In this document: piece by piece, positions 28,196 to 37,489 of the stretch
Layout of the letters: each line of letters begins with the position of its first letter
How positions within the stretch are numbered: the stretch's first letter is position 1
Source: Azospirillum canadense
Lineage (GTDB): Bacteria > Pseudomonadota > Alphaproteobacteria > Azospirillales > Azospirillaceae
NCBI RefSeq assembly: GCF_025961225.1
Contig: NZ_JAOQNG010000004.1
Span: forward strand, 279,001-343,000
Direction of reading: 5' to 3'
Length of the DNA: 64,000 nt
Program-made: the position numbers and the translations under genes
The notes under the pieces: model-generated
What the model saw: the letters and a program-made list of their open reading frames with translations, nothing else
Databases searched by the model: none
Told to the model about the DNA's origin: nothing

Positions 28196-28220
28196 CCCCT
28201 CTCCCCAGGGGGGAGAGGGG
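28196..28220. repeat. Small palindromic hairpin
   Basis: CCCCTCTCCCC (28196-28206) and GGGGAGAGGGG (28210-28220) form an 11-base-pair stem with a 3-base loop, 18 bases after the hybrid kinase stop. It resembles the outer arms of the palindromic element near 23.8 kb. It may be a terminator or a dispersed repeat. Confidence 0.55.
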
Positions 28221-28261
28221 GAATGGCCGCAGGCGGCTCTCCAAGCGATACAAAAGCACCT

Positions 28262-28306
28262 TTGAAAATCCCAACGCTGTATCATATTGTGTAACGGACG
28301 GTTCGC
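28262..28306 (+). promoter_or_regulatory. Probable sigma-70 promoter and operator for paaABCDE
   Basis: TTGAAA (28262-28267) and TATTGT (28285-28290) are separated by exactly 17 bases in a short A+T-rich patch upstream of paaA. Just downstream, GTAACGGACGGTTC has partial dyad symmetry and would overlap the transcription start, suggesting a repressor site. No PaaR or PaaX gene lies nearby, so the regulator is unknown. Confidence 0.45.
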
Positions 28307-28355
28307 TGGGGCGACAATCCGCCTATTGGGGCGGGCGCGCGGAAGGGAGGCGCCG

Positions 28356-29348
28356 GTGTACACGCAAGGGCTGGACGTGGGTTCCGATTCCGACCGTACG
28401 ACCGCGCCGACCGGGCCGGAGGAGCGTTTCCAGGCGCGGGTCGACGCGGAGGAGAAGATCGAGCCGCGGGACTGGATGCCCGACGGTTACCGCCGCACGC
28501 TGATCCGCCAGATCTCGCAGCACGCCCATTCGGAAATCGTCGGCATGCTGCCGGAGGGCAACTGGATCACCCGCGCGCCGACCCTGCGCCGCAAGGTGGC
28601 CCTGCTGGCCAAGGTGCAGGACGAGGGCGGGCACGGCCTCTATCTCTACAGCGCGGCGGAGACGCTGGGGGCCTCGCGCGGCGACCTCGTCGCCGACCTG
28701 CTCAACGGCAAGGCCAAGTATTCCAGCATCTTCAACTACCCGACCCTGACCTGGGCCGACATCGGCGCCATCGGCTGGCTGGTGGACGGGGCGGCGATCA
28801 TGAACCAGGTGCCGCTGTGCCGCTGCTCCTATGGGCCCTACGCGCGGGCCATGGTGCGCATCTGCCGGGAGGAAAGCTTCCACCAGCGGCAGGGCTACGA
28901 GATCATGCTGGCGCTGTCCCGCGGCAGCGACGCGCAGAAGCGCATGGCGCAGGACGCGCTGGACCGCTGGTGGTGGCCGTCGCTGATGATGTTCGGCCCC
29001 TCCGACGGGCAATCCGCCCACTCCGCCCAGAGCATGCGCTGGAAGATCAAGCGCTTCTCTAACGACGAGCTGCGCCAGCGCTTCGTCGACGCCACCGTGC
29101 CGCAGGCGGAGTTCCTGGGCCTGACCGTGCCCGACCCGGACCTCGCCTTTGACGAGGCCACCGGCCACTACCGCTTCGGCGCCATCGACTGGAGCGAGTT
29201 CGAACGGGTGCTGAAAGGCGACGGGCCCTGCAACCGCGAACGGCTGGAGGCCCGCCGCAAGGCCTGGGACGACGGCGCCTGGGTGCGCGAGGCGGCACTG
29301 GCCCACGCGAAGAAAAAGGACGCCCGCGCCCAGGCCGCGGCGGCCTAA
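28356..29348 (+). CDS. paaA: PaaA, catalytic subunit of phenylacetyl-CoA epoxidase
   Basis: Di-iron monooxygenase alpha subunit that converts phenylacetyl-CoA to its 1,2-epoxide. 330 residues from a GTG start with a strong GGAAGGGAGG site 5 bases upstream; the open frame before it is not conserved. Carboxylate/His ligands are visible at Glu-60, DEGGH (89-93) and EESFH (172-176). It is the first gene of paaABCDE. Full length, with no missing ligand that I can see. Confidence 0.95.
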   Translation: MYTQGLDVGSDSDRTTAPTGPEERFQARVDAEEKIEPRDWMPDGYRRTLIRQISQHAHSEIVGMLPEGNWITRAPTLRRKVALLAKVQDEGGHGLYLYSAAETLGASRGDLVADLLNGKAKYSSIFNYPTLTWADIGAIGWLVDGAAIMNQVPLCRCSYGPYARAMVRICREESFHQRQGYEIMLALSRGSDAQKRMAQDALDRWWWPSLMMFGPSDGQSAHSAQSMRWKIKRFSNDELRQRFVDATVPQAEFLGLTVPDPDLAFDEATGHYRFGAIDWSEFERVLKGDGPCNRERLEARRKAWDDGAWVREAALAHAKKKDARAQAAAA

Positions 29349-29380
29349 CAGCGACACTTGAAGCGACACTGGGGGGAAGC

Positions 29381-29668
29381 ATGGCCCGCAACGAATGGCC
29401 GCTGTTCGAGGTGTTCATTCGGCCCAAGAACGGGCTGAGCCACAAGCACGCCGGCAGCCTGCACGCCGCCGACGCCCGCATGGCGCTGGAGAACGCGCGC
29501 GACGTCTACGCCCGCCGCGGCGAGGGGGTGAGCCTGTGGGTCGTCCCGTCCGCCGCCATCACCGCGTCGGAGCCGGCGGACAAGGAAACCTTCTTCGACC
29601 CTGCGGACGACAAGGTCTACCGGCATCCGACCTTCTACGACATCCCGCCCGAGGTGAAGAACATCTGA
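29381..29668 (+). CDS. paaB: PaaB, small subunit of phenylacetyl-CoA epoxidase
   Basis: 95 residues, the normal PaaB length, with typical WPLFEVFIRPKNGLSHKHAG and SLHAADARMALENARD. PaaB bridges PaaAC units in the complex and carries no metal. It starts 32 bases after paaA, preceded by GGGGGAAGC. Confidence 0.95.
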   Translation: MARNEWPLFEVFIRPKNGLSHKHAGSLHAADARMALENARDVYARRGEGVSLWVVPSAAITASEPADKETFFDPADDKVYRHPTFYDIPPEVKNI

Positions 29669-29681
29669 CGGGGAGCCAGTG

Positions 29682-30437
29682 ATGAGCGACAACCCCCTGT
29701 TCGACTACCTGCTGCGCCTCGGCGACACCAGCCTCGTGCTCGGCCACCGCCTGTCGGAGTGGTGCGGCCACGCGCCGGAGCTGGAGGAGGACGTGGCGCT
29801 GACCAACATCGCGCTCGACCTCGTCGGGCACGCCCGCCTGCTGCTGTCCTACGCGGGGGAGGTGGAGGGCAAGGGGCGCGACGAGGACGCGCTGGCCTTC
29901 CTGCGCGACGTCTACGACTACCGCAACCACCTGCTGGCGGAGCAGCCTAACCGCGACTTCGGCCACACCATCGCCCGCCAGTTCCTGCACGACGCCTGGG
30001 CGCTGGAGCTGTTCGAGACGCTGGCCGGCTCGGCCGACGAACGGCTCGCCGGCATCGCCGCCAAGGCGGTGAAGGAGAAGCGCTACCACCTGCGGCACAG
30101 CGCCGAATGGGTGGTGCGGCTGGGCGACGGCACGGAGGAGAGCCACGCCCGCATGGTGGACGCCTTCAACCGGCTGTGGCGCTTCACGGCTGAGATGTTC
30201 GAGGCCGACGCGGTGGAACAGGCGCTGGCGGCGGCCGGCGTTGCCCCCGATCCGGCCAGCCTTCGCCCCGCCTGGGAGGCGCGGGTGGACGCGGTGCTGG
30301 CGGAGGCGACTCTGCCCGCCCGCCCGGCCACTATCGGCACCAGCGGCGGTCGCATCGGCCGGCACGGCGAGCATCTCGGCTACCTGCTGGCGGAGATGCA
30401 ATTCCTCCAGCGCGCCTACCCGAACGCCGCGTGGTGA
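29682..30437 (+). CDS. paaC: PaaC, structural di-iron-like subunit
   Basis: 251 residues; the ferritin-fold beta subunit pairing with PaaA. Typical segments are LGDTSLVLGHRLSEWCGHAP and LTNIALDLVGHARLLL. I chose the ATG at 29682, with GGGGAG 6 bases upstream, over the GTG one codon earlier. It follows paaB by 13 bases. Confidence 0.94.
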   Translation: MSDNPLFDYLLRLGDTSLVLGHRLSEWCGHAPELEEDVALTNIALDLVGHARLLLSYAGEVEGKGRDEDALAFLRDVYDYRNHLLAEQPNRDFGHTIARQFLHDAWALELFETLAGSADERLAGIAAKAVKEKRYHLRHSAEWVVRLGDGTEESHARMVDAFNRLWRFTAEMFEADAVEQALAAAGVAPDPASLRPAWEARVDAVLAEATLPARPATIGTSGGRIGRHGEHLGYLLAEMQFLQRAYPNAAW

Positions 30438-30441
30438 CGCC

Positions 30442-30981
30442 ATGATCGCGGAACGGCAGTCGGACCATGGGGTGTGGGGACCCGGACCGGGCGACGACGC
30501 CACGCTTGGCGCCGCCTGGGAGGCGCTGCGCACCGTCATGGACCCGGAGATCCCCGTGCTCAGCGTCGTCGATCTCGGCATGATCCGCGGCGTTGAAGCG
30601 GGGGAGAGCGGGCGCCTACGGGTGCGGCTGTCGCCCACCTATTCCGGCTGCCCGGCGACGGGCATCATCGCGCTGGAGGTCGCCCGCGCGCTCGACGCGG
30701 CGGGATTCCCCAACGCGGAGGTGGTGACGGAGGTCGCCCCGCCCTGGACGACGGACTGGATCAGCCCGGCCGGCCTGGACCGGCTGCGTGAGAGCGGCAT
30801 CGCCCCGCCGCCGCGCGGGGCCGGGAAGCGGGCGCTGGTCGCGCCGGAGGAGCGTGTCGCCTGCCCGCTCTGCGGTTCCACCGACACGGAGGTGATCAGC
30901 GCCTTCGGCTCCACCGCCTGCAAGGCGCTGCACCGCTGCCGCTCCTGCCTGGAACCCTTCGACTCTTTTAAATGCATTTGA
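30442..30981 (+). CDS. paaD: PaaD, maturation factor of phenylacetyl-CoA epoxidase
   Basis: 179 residues. The MIP18/SufT-type domain shows MDPEIPVLSVVDLGMIRGV and SGCPATGI. The C-terminal half has two CxxC pairs (CPLCGS and CRSC) as in PaaD proteins. It is thought to help assemble metal centres for PaaABCE. The start lies 4 bases after paaC. Confidence 0.92.
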   Translation: MIAERQSDHGVWGPGPGDDATLGAAWEALRTVMDPEIPVLSVVDLGMIRGVEAGESGRLRVRLSPTYSGCPATGIIALEVARALDAAGFPNAEVVTEVAPPWTTDWISPAGLDRLRESGIAPPPRGAGKRALVAPEERVACPLCGSTDTEVISAFGSTACKALHRCRSCLEPFDSFKCI

Positions 30982-31024
30982 TGGGCAAGTGCATCTGACG
31001 GCCACGCGCGTTCCGGGAGGCTCC

Positions 31025-32116
31025 ATGACGCCCACCTTCCACCCCCTGACCATCACCGACGTCCGGCGCGAGACCGAGGACACGATCTCCGTCGCCTTCG
31101 CGGTGCCGGAGGCGGTGCGGCCGGCCTTCGCCTTCGCCCACGGCCAGCACCTGACCCTGCGCGCCACCATCGGCGGGCAGGAGGTGCGGCGGTCCTATTC
31201 GATCTGCTCCGGCCTGGACGACGGGGAACTGCGCGTGGCGATCAAGCGGGTGCCGGGCGGGCTGTTCTCCACCCACGCCAACGAGAACCTGAGGCCCGGC
31301 GCGGTGCTGGACGTGATGACGCCGATGGGCCGCTTCACCACGCCGCTGGACCCCAACGCCGCGCGCACCTACCTGGCCTTCGCGGCCGGCAGCGGCATCA
31401 CGCCGGTGCTGTCGATCCTGAAATCAGTCCTGGCGCGCGAGCCCAGGAGCCGCTTCGTGCTGGTCTACGGCAACCGCACGGTGTCCTCCATCCTGTTCCG
31501 GGAGGAGCTGGAAGACCTGAAGAACCGCCATCTCGGCCGCCTGTCCGTCCACCACGCGCTGAGCCGGGAGCCGGACGAGTCCGGCCTGCTCTCCGGCCGC
31601 ATCGACGCCGCGCTGGTGGAGGAGGTCTGCCGCACGCTGGTCGACCCCAGGGACGTGGACGCCGTCTTCGTCTGCGGCCCGCAGGGCATGATCGAGGCCG
31701 TGCGCGCCGCGCTCGCCGCGCACGGCACGGACCCTGCGCGCATCCATGTGGAACTGTTCACCACGGGGATCGCAGCGGACGCCACCACGGTCCGCCGTGC
31801 GGCCCCCAAGCCGGTGGAGGCGGCGGCGGGGGACGCCTGCGATGTGACGGTGGTGCTCGACGGCAAGCGGAAGCGCTTTCCCGTGCCCTTCGGCGGCGAC
31901 GTCATCCTGGACGCCGCCCACCGTCATGGCGCCGACCTGCCCTATTCCTGCAAGAGCGGCGTCTGCTGCACCTGCCGGGCCAAGCTGGTGGAGGGCAAGG
32001 TGGACATGGCGCAGAACTATTCGCTGGAAGCGTGGGAGGTGGAGGCCGGCTACATCCTCACCTGCCAGTCCCGCCCGCTGACCGACCGCGTCGTCGTGGA
32101 CTTCGACGCGCCGTAG
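31025..32116 (+). CDS. paaE: PaaE, NADPH reductase subunit
   Basis: 363 residues. An FAD/NAD(P) reductase module (RRSYSICS for flavin, AAGSGITPVLSI for nucleotide) is followed by a plant-type [2Fe-2S] ferredoxin domain with Cys-309, 314, 317 and 347. It passes electrons to the PaaA di-iron site. The ATG at 31025 has GGGAGG upstream; the 43-base gap after paaD keeps it in the operon. Confidence 0.95.
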   Translation: MTPTFHPLTITDVRRETEDTISVAFAVPEAVRPAFAFAHGQHLTLRATIGGQEVRRSYSICSGLDDGELRVAIKRVPGGLFSTHANENLRPGAVLDVMTPMGRFTTPLDPNAARTYLAFAAGSGITPVLSILKSVLAREPRSRFVLVYGNRTVSSILFREELEDLKNRHLGRLSVHHALSREPDESGLLSGRIDAALVEEVCRTLVDPRDVDAVFVCGPQGMIEAVRAALAAHGTDPARIHVELFTTGIAADATTVRRAAPKPVEAAAGDACDVTVVLDGKRKRFPVPFGGDVILDAAHRHGADLPYSCKSGVCCTCRAKLVEGKVDMAQNYSLEAWEVEAGYILTCQSRPLTDRVVVDFDAP

Positions 32117-32123
32117 GAAGCCG

Positions 32124-32903
32124 TCACTGCGGCTGCGGCTGCGGCTGGTCCGGCTGCATGAACTGGATTTTGATGCGGCCGGCGTCCTCCCGCGGGATGC
32201 ACAGGTAGTTCATGGCGATGACCTGCACGGTGTAATCCAGGCCCTCCAGCCGCCTCCGCAGCGCCTCGCGGTCGCCCTTCAGGAATTCGACGAACAGCAC
32301 CGGGCGGCAGCGCCGGATCGTGTCCACCGCGCCGTCGAGCACGGCCATCTCCATGCCCTCCACGTCGATCTTGATCAGCCCGACCCGGTCGAAGGCGAAG
32401 CGGTCGATGGTGGTCAGCGGCACCTCCTCGGCGCGCGCGGGGTCGTACCGCCGCTCTTGGCTGAGGGGCTCGCCCTGCACCGGGCCAAGCTCCACGCTGC
32501 CGAAGTTCAGCGGCTGGTCATAGTCGAACTGGGGCAGCGGGATGGTGCCCTCGCGGTCGCCCACCGCCATGTTGTGGCAGTGAATGTTAGTGCGGCCGTT
32601 CAGCGCGACGCTGCCCGCCAGCATGTTGAAGACGATCCGCTGCGCCTCGAAGGCGTGGATTTTCCCGTGCGCGCCGACCGCGTCCACCAGCGCCAGGGAA
32701 TAGGTGCCGAAGTTGGCGCCTACGTCGAGCACCGTCATGTCCGTGCCCCACCGCCGCAGGATCTGCGCCAGCAGGTCGATCTCCGCGTGGTCGACGGCCC
32801 GCCCGGTCTTGAAGAGGGCGTTGGTCTGGTTGATGTCGTGGCGGTTGACGATCATCGGACCGTACAGGGTCGGCACCACGAGGGCGTACGGGATCCGCTC
32901 CAT
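32124..32903 (-). CDS. FkbM-family methyltransferase
   Basis: 259 residues with an S-adenosylmethionine fold: motif I LDVGANFGTYSLAL, then HAFEAQRIVFNML, and LIKIDVEGMEMAVL typical of FkbM proteins. The tail ends in a Pro-Gln repeat. It converges on paaE with a 7-base gap, so it is not part of that operon. FkbM members often methylate sugars or other small molecules; the substrate is unknown. Confidence 0.88.
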   Translation of the reverse strand: MERIPYALVVPTLYGPMIVNRHDINQTNALFKTGRAVDHAEIDLLAQILRRWGTDMTVLDVGANFGTYSLALVDAVGAHGKIHAFEAQRIVFNMLAGSVALNGRTNIHCHNMAVGDREGTIPLPQFDYDQPLNFGSVELGPVQGEPLSQERRYDPARAEEVPLTTIDRFAFDRVGLIKIDVEGMEMAVLDGAVDTIRRCRPVLFVEFLKGDREALRRRLEGLDYTVQVIAMNYLCIPREDAGRIKIQFMQPDQPQPQPQ

Positions 32904-33014
32904 CTCGCATCAACCTCTTTGTATTCGGAAACGACATCCGGCCGGCCCCGGCGGCGACCGCCACGTGCATAGCACAGGGGAGGCGCGCGCATCCACCGGT
33001 GCGCGGCGCCTGCC

Positions 33015-33491
33015 TTACGGCAGATGGTCGAGCGGCACGGGCGTGTCCGACTTCACCTCGCGCAGGGACACGTTGGAGCGGACGTGCGCGACGCCCGGCA
33101 CCTTGAAGAGCCGGCGCGACAGGAACTCCCCATAGGCCTGCGTGCTCGGCACCACGATGCGCAGGATGTAGTCGGCGTCGCCGGTGACGGCGAAGCAGTC
33201 CAGCACCTCCGGCCAGTCGCGGACAGCGGCCTCGAACCGCTCCACCACGCCGTCCACGTGGCGCTCCAGCGTAACGTTGGCGAAGACGCATTCGGTCAGG
33301 CCGAGCTTCTGCGGCGACACCACCGCCGTGTAGCTGCGGATGACGCCGACCTCCTCCATCGACTTCATCCGCCGCCAGCAGGGGCTGACCGACAGGCCGG
33401 CCGCGGCGGCCAGTTCCTGCATGGTCAGGCGGGCGTTCTTCTGCAGGGCGGAGAGGATAGCCCTTTCATACGTGTCGAGGGAGATGGTCAC
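33015..33491 (-). CDS. Lrp/AsnC-family regulator
   Basis: 158 residues. An N-terminal helix-turn-helix (RLTMQELAAAAGLSVSPCWR) is followed by the RAM ligand-binding domain. The start is GTG with AAGGAT upstream. It is divergent from the indolepyruvate oxidoreductase gene, which is the usual position for a local Lrp-type regulator of amino acid breakdown, so it probably controls that gene in response to an aromatic amino acid. Confidence 0.9.
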   Translation of the reverse strand: MTISLDTYERAILSALQKNARLTMQELAAAAGLSVSPCWRRMKSMEEVGVIRSYTAVVSPQKLGLTECVFANVTLERHVDGVVERFEAAVRDWPEVLDCFAVTGDADYILRIVVPSTQAYGEFLSRRLFKVPGVAHVRSNVSLREVKSDTPVPLDHLP

Positions 33492-33515
33492 CGGATAAAT
33501 CCTTTCCGGAATCGA

Positions 33516-33580
33516 CAGTTTGCTTCACAGATTTTCCCAGATTAGCCGGGTTGCGGCAAACTGAGAAACAATTTTCCCGG
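33516..33580. promoter_or_regulatory. Candidate Lrp-type operator array
   Basis: The divergent gap contains CAGTTTGC (33516-33523) and its inverse GCAAACTG (33556-33563). It also contains the direct repeat ATTTTCCC at 33531 and again at 33571. Each pair is offset by 40 bases, about four helical turns, which suits an oligomeric Lrp-type protein. A further inverted pair, CGGTCC and GGACCG, lies at 33602-33621. Confidence 0.45.
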
Positions 33581-33689
33581 AGCGAAGGAATATCCTTGAT
33601 ACGGTCCGGACTTCTGGACCGCGTGTCGTGACGAAAAAAGCCGCATCCCACCAAGCGCCGCACGACGTTCAAGAGATGGGAGAGACGCC

Positions 33690-36600
33690 ATGGACGGATC
33701 CTTCGGTCCGGTGAATCTGGATTACCACCTCGGGGACCGATACACCCGATCGGATGGGCGCGTCTTCCTGTCCGGGACTCAGGCTCTGGTGCGGCTTTTG
33801 TTGGCGCAGCGGGAGCGGGACCGTCAGGCCGGCCTCGACACGGCCGGCTTCGTCAGCGGCTATCGCGGGTCGCCGCTCGCCGGGCTCGACCTCGCCCTGT
33901 GGCAGGCAAGCGATCACCTGCAGGCCAGCGGCATCGTCTTCCAGCCCGCCGTCAACGAGGAGCTGGGCGCCACCGCCGTGCTGGGCAGCCAGCAGGTTGA
34001 GTCGAGCGGGGAGGGGCGGGGCGACGGCGTGTTCGGCCTCTGGTACGGCAAGGGGCCGGGCGTGGACCGGTCCGGCGACGCGCTGCGCCACGGCAACGCC
34101 TACGGCAGCTCGCCGCACGGTGGTGTGTTGGTCGTGGTCGGCGACGACCACGGCTGCGTGTCCTCCTCCATGCCGCACCAGAGCGACGGGTCGCTGGTCG
34201 CCTGGTCCATGCCGATCCTGAACCCGGCGAGCGTGCGGGAGTACATCGACTACGGCCTCTACGGCTACGCGCTGTCGCGCTTTTCCGGGGCCTGGGTCGC
34301 CTTCAAGGCGATTTCGGAGACGGTGGAAAGCGCCGCCACGGTGGACCTGCCGCCGCCGCGCGCCGCCTACCGCGTGCCCGAAGGCTTCACCCCGCCCCCC
34401 GGCGGCTTGCATTACCGCTGGCCGGACTTCCCAAGCCTCCAGATCGAGCAGCGGCTGGCCGCGAAGGTGGAGGCCGTACGCGCCTTCGCGCGCGCAAACC
34501 CGCTGGACCGCTGGGTGTTCGGCGCGCGGGACGGCTGGCTGCGCATCGTTACCACGGGCAAGGCCCATCTGGACCTGATGGAAGCCCTGGCTGTTCTCGG
34601 CATCGGGGAGGCGGAGGCCGCCCGCCTTGGCCTCGGCGTCTACAAGGTCGGCCTGTCCTGGCCGGTGGAGCGCACCGGCCTTCTCGACGCGCTCCGCGGT
34701 GCGGAGGAGGTGCTGGTCGTCGAGGAAAAGGCGCCGATCGTCGAGGGGCAGGTGAAGGAGCTGCTGTTCCACGCCGCAACCCGCCCCGCCCGCGTCGTCG
34801 GCAAGACCGACGAGACCGGCGCGATGCTGCTGCCGGGAACGGGGGAGCTGCGGCCCTGGATCGTCGCGCTGGCGCTGGCCGGGCGCATCCAGCGCCGGGT
34901 GCCGGGGACGGACTTCACCCACCTGCTCGACCAACTGGCGCCCGCGGCCCGGGTGGAGGCGGGGCCGGACGTGCGCACGCCTTATTTCTGCTCCGGCTGC
35001 CCGCACAACACCTCCACCCGCGTGCCGGACGGCAGCAAGGCCTTCGCCGGCATCGGCTGCCATTTCATGGCCTCCTGGATGGACCGCAAGACGGAATCCC
35101 TGACCCCCATGGGCGGGGAGGGGGCGAACTGGGTCGGGCAGGCGCCCTTCTCCAAACGCGGCCACGTCTTCCAGAACCTGGGCGAGGGGACCTATTTCCA
35201 CTCCGGCTCCCACGCCATCCGGCAGGCGGTCGCCGCCGGCGTGAACATCACCTACAAGATCCTGTTCAACGACGCGGTGGCGATGACCGGCGGGCAGCCG
35301 GTGGATGGCCCAATTTCCGTCGAGGCCATCACCCACCAGCTCCGCGCCGAGGGCGTGCAGCGCATCGCCCTGGTCAGCGACGCGCCGGAGAAGTTCGCCG
35401 ATGCCCGCACGCTCGCCGCCGGGGTCACGGTGCACCACCGCGACGAACTGGACGCCGTGCAGCGCGCGTTGCGCGAGATGCCCGGCGTCACCGCGCTGAT
35501 CTACGAGCAGACCTGTGCTGCGGAGAAGCGCCGCCGGCGCAAGCGCGGCACCTATCCCGACCCGGCCCGCCGCGTGGTCATCAACGAGCTGGTCTGCGAG
35601 GGCTGCGGCGACTGCTCCAAAAAGTCGAACTGCCTGTCGGTCCAGCCGCTGGAGACGGAGTTCGGCGTCAAGCGCCGGATCGACCAGTCCAGTTGCAACA
35701 AGGACTTCTCCTGCGTGGAGGGCTTCTGCCCCAGCTTCGTGTCGGTCATGGGCGGGCAGCTGCGCAAGCGCGACGCCGCCGCGGTGGAGGAGCGCTTCGC
35801 CGACGCGCTGGCCCGCCTGCCGGAGCCGCCGGTGGCCATGCCCAGCGATGTGGCGGAAATCCTGGTGACCGGGGTCGGCGGCACCGGCGTGGTGACGGTC
35901 GGCGCCGTGCTCGCCATGGCCGCGCATCTGGAGGGCAAGGCGGCCTCCGTCCTGGACTTCATGGGCTTCGCGCAGAAGGGCGGTGCGGTCTACAGCCACC
36001 TGCGGGTGACCGGCGACGCGGACCGGCTGACCCAGGCGCGCGTCGATCCGGGCCGGGCGCAGCTGGTGCTGGTCTGCGACATGGTGGTGGCGGCGGCGCC
36101 GGACGCGCTGCGCACCATGGCGCCAGGGCGGACGCGGGTCGTCGCCAACAGCCATGTGGTGCCGACCGGGGCCTTCACGCGCAACCGCGACGCGCTGCCG
36201 GACGGCGGCGGGCTGCTGGGCCGGCTGCGCCGCACGGTCGGGCCGGACCTCGTCGAGGCCGTGGACGCCGACCGGGTGGCGACGGCGCTGATGGGAGACG
36301 CGATCCTGACCAACATCCTCCTGCTCGGCTACGCCGCGCAGAAGGGGCTGCTTCCCGTCGGCCGCGCGGCGCTGGAGCGGGCGATCGAGCTGAACGGCGT
36401 CGCCGTCGCGGCCAACCAGCGGGCCTTCGCCTACGGGCGGCTGCTCGCCCACGATTCCGCCGCGGTCCAGGCATTCCTGGCGCCGGAACCGGCCAAGGCC
36501 CAAACGCTCGACGAGATCGTGGAGCGGCGCGCCGCCTTCCTGACCGACTACCAGGACAAGGCCTACGCCGCCCGTTACCGCGCGCTGGTCGCCCGCGCCC

Positions 36601-37187
36601 GCGCGGCGGAGGCCCGGCTCGGCACCGGTTCCACGGCTTTCGCGGAGGCGGTGGCGCGGGCCGGCTTCAAGCTGATGGCCTACAAGGACGAATACGAGGT
36701 CGCGCGCCTGCACACGGATGGCGCCTTCCGCAAGACGCTGGAGGAAACGTTCGAGGGCGATTGGACACCGGTCTTCCACATGGCCCCGCCGCTGCTGGCG
36801 CGGCGCCTGAACGGCTGGGGGGAGCCGAAGAAGCTGGCCTTCGGGCCCTGGATCCTGCCCGTGCTGAAGACGCTCGCGCGGATGCGCCGGCTGCGCGGCA
36901 CCGTCTTCGACCCCTTCGGCCACAGCGCGGAACGCCGGATGGAGCGGGGCTTGGTCGCCGAGTATGAGGCGCTGGTCGCCGACCTCGCCGCCGGCCTGAA
37001 TTCTGCCGGGCACGCGGTGGCCGTGGAGATGGCGGCACTGCCCATGGAAATCCGCGGCTTCGGCCCCGTGAAGCAGAAAGCTGTCGCAGACTGTCGGCAG
37101 GCGCTGGAACGGTTGCGCGCCAAGCTGGTTGGAACGGGGCAGCAAGCGCCGGAAATCAACCATCCGGACCGTTCGGCGGCCGCATAG
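33690..37187 (+). CDS. Fused indolepyruvate:ferredoxin oxidoreductase
   Basis: 1165 residues, the single-chain IorA-IorB fusion found in aerobic proteobacteria. It oxidatively decarboxylates aryl-pyruvates (indolepyruvate, phenylpyruvate) to aryl-acetyl-CoA using thiamine diphosphate and iron-sulphur clusters. The N-terminal pyrimidine-type domain has GYRGSPLAGLD, and the TPP region holds CSGCPHNTSTR and GIGCHFMA. A Cys-rich region (CEGCGDCSKKSNC) is near 635. The gamma-type domain GVGGTGVVTVGAV follows. It begins 198 bases from the divergent Lrp gene, with GGGAGAG upstream of the ATG. Confidence 0.93.
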   Translation: MDGSFGPVNLDYHLGDRYTRSDGRVFLSGTQALVRLLLAQRERDRQAGLDTAGFVSGYRGSPLAGLDLALWQASDHLQASGIVFQPAVNEELGATAVLGSQQVESSGEGRGDGVFGLWYGKGPGVDRSGDALRHGNAYGSSPHGGVLVVVGDDHGCVSSSMPHQSDGSLVAWSMPILNPASVREYIDYGLYGYALSRFSGAWVAFKAISETVESAATVDLPPPRAAYRVPEGFTPPPGGLHYRWPDFPSLQIEQRLAAKVEAVRAFARANPLDRWVFGARDGWLRIVTTGKAHLDLMEALAVLGIGEAEAARLGLGVYKVGLSWPVERTGLLDALRGAEEVLVVEEKAPIVEGQVKELLFHAATRPARVVGKTDETGAMLLPGTGELRPWIVALALAGRIQRRVPGTDFTHLLDQLAPAARVEAGPDVRTPYFCSGCPHNTSTRVPDGSKAFAGIGCHFMASWMDRKTESLTPMGGEGANWVGQAPFSKRGHVFQNLGEGTYFHSGSHAIRQAVAAGVNITYKILFNDAVAMTGGQPVDGPISVEAITHQLRAEGVQRIALVSDAPEKFADARTLAAGVTVHHRDELDAVQRALREMPGVTALIYEQTCAAEKRRRRKRGTYPDPARRVVINELVCEGCGDCSKKSNCLSVQPLETEFGVKRRIDQSSCNKDFSCVEGFCPSFVSVMGGQLRKRDAAAVEERFADALARLPEPPVAMPSDVAEILVTGVGGTGVVTVGAVLAMAAHLEGKAASVLDFMGFAQKGGAVYSHLRVTGDADRLTQARVDPGRAQLVLVCDMVVAAAPDALRTMAPGRTRVVANSHVVPTGAFTRNRDALPDGGGLLGRLRRTVGPDLVEAVDADRVATALMGDAILTNILLLGYAAQKGLLPVGRAALERAIELNGVAVAANQRAFAYGRLLAHDSAAVQAFLAPEPAKAQTLDEIVERRAAFLTDYQDKAYAARYRALVARARAAEARLGTGSTAFAEAVARAGFKLMAYKDEYEVARLHTDGAFRKTLEETFEGDWTPVFHMAPPLLARRLNGWGEPKKLAFGPWILPVLKTLARMRRLRGTVFDPFGHSAERRMERGLVAEYEALVADLAAGLNSAGHAVAVEMAALPMEIRGFGPVKQKAVADCRQALERLRAKLVGTGQQAPEINHPDRSAAA

Positions 37188-37489
37188 CTGCCCTGTGCCG
37201 GTCCATCCTGGCTGCGGGATGCCTTATGAACCGCGGGCTTGGCGGCCCTTGAGCGGCACTATGCACGGCGTGCATTTCGATGTTGGCGACGTTTCATTGG
37301 CCGGAATGATGACGGTCATCTAAATCAAGCCTCGACACCGCGGCGGGACGGCGGGCTGGCATAAGTCCTCCCAACCGTCCTTCAACAACGCGCCCCCAAC
37401 AATGCTAGGGAGGTCGCGACCGGACCGCGGCGATCTCGGTGCATCCTCTGCAAGGACACCGGTATCGAACTGAAGAAACGAGGATCGTC
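37188..37489. other. 302-base gap with one palindrome
   Basis: No gene can be supported here. A small palindrome, ATGCAC-GGC-GTGCAT at 37261-37275, lies in an A+T-richer patch and could be an operator or mRNA hairpin. An AGGA ribosome site at 37481-37484 serves the next gene. Confidence 0.4.

Noticed and set aside
33669..37163. A 1164-residue open frame opposite the indolepyruvate oxidoreductase gene
   Set aside because: Fully antisense to a recognised enzyme; composition is that of a shadow frame with no domain.
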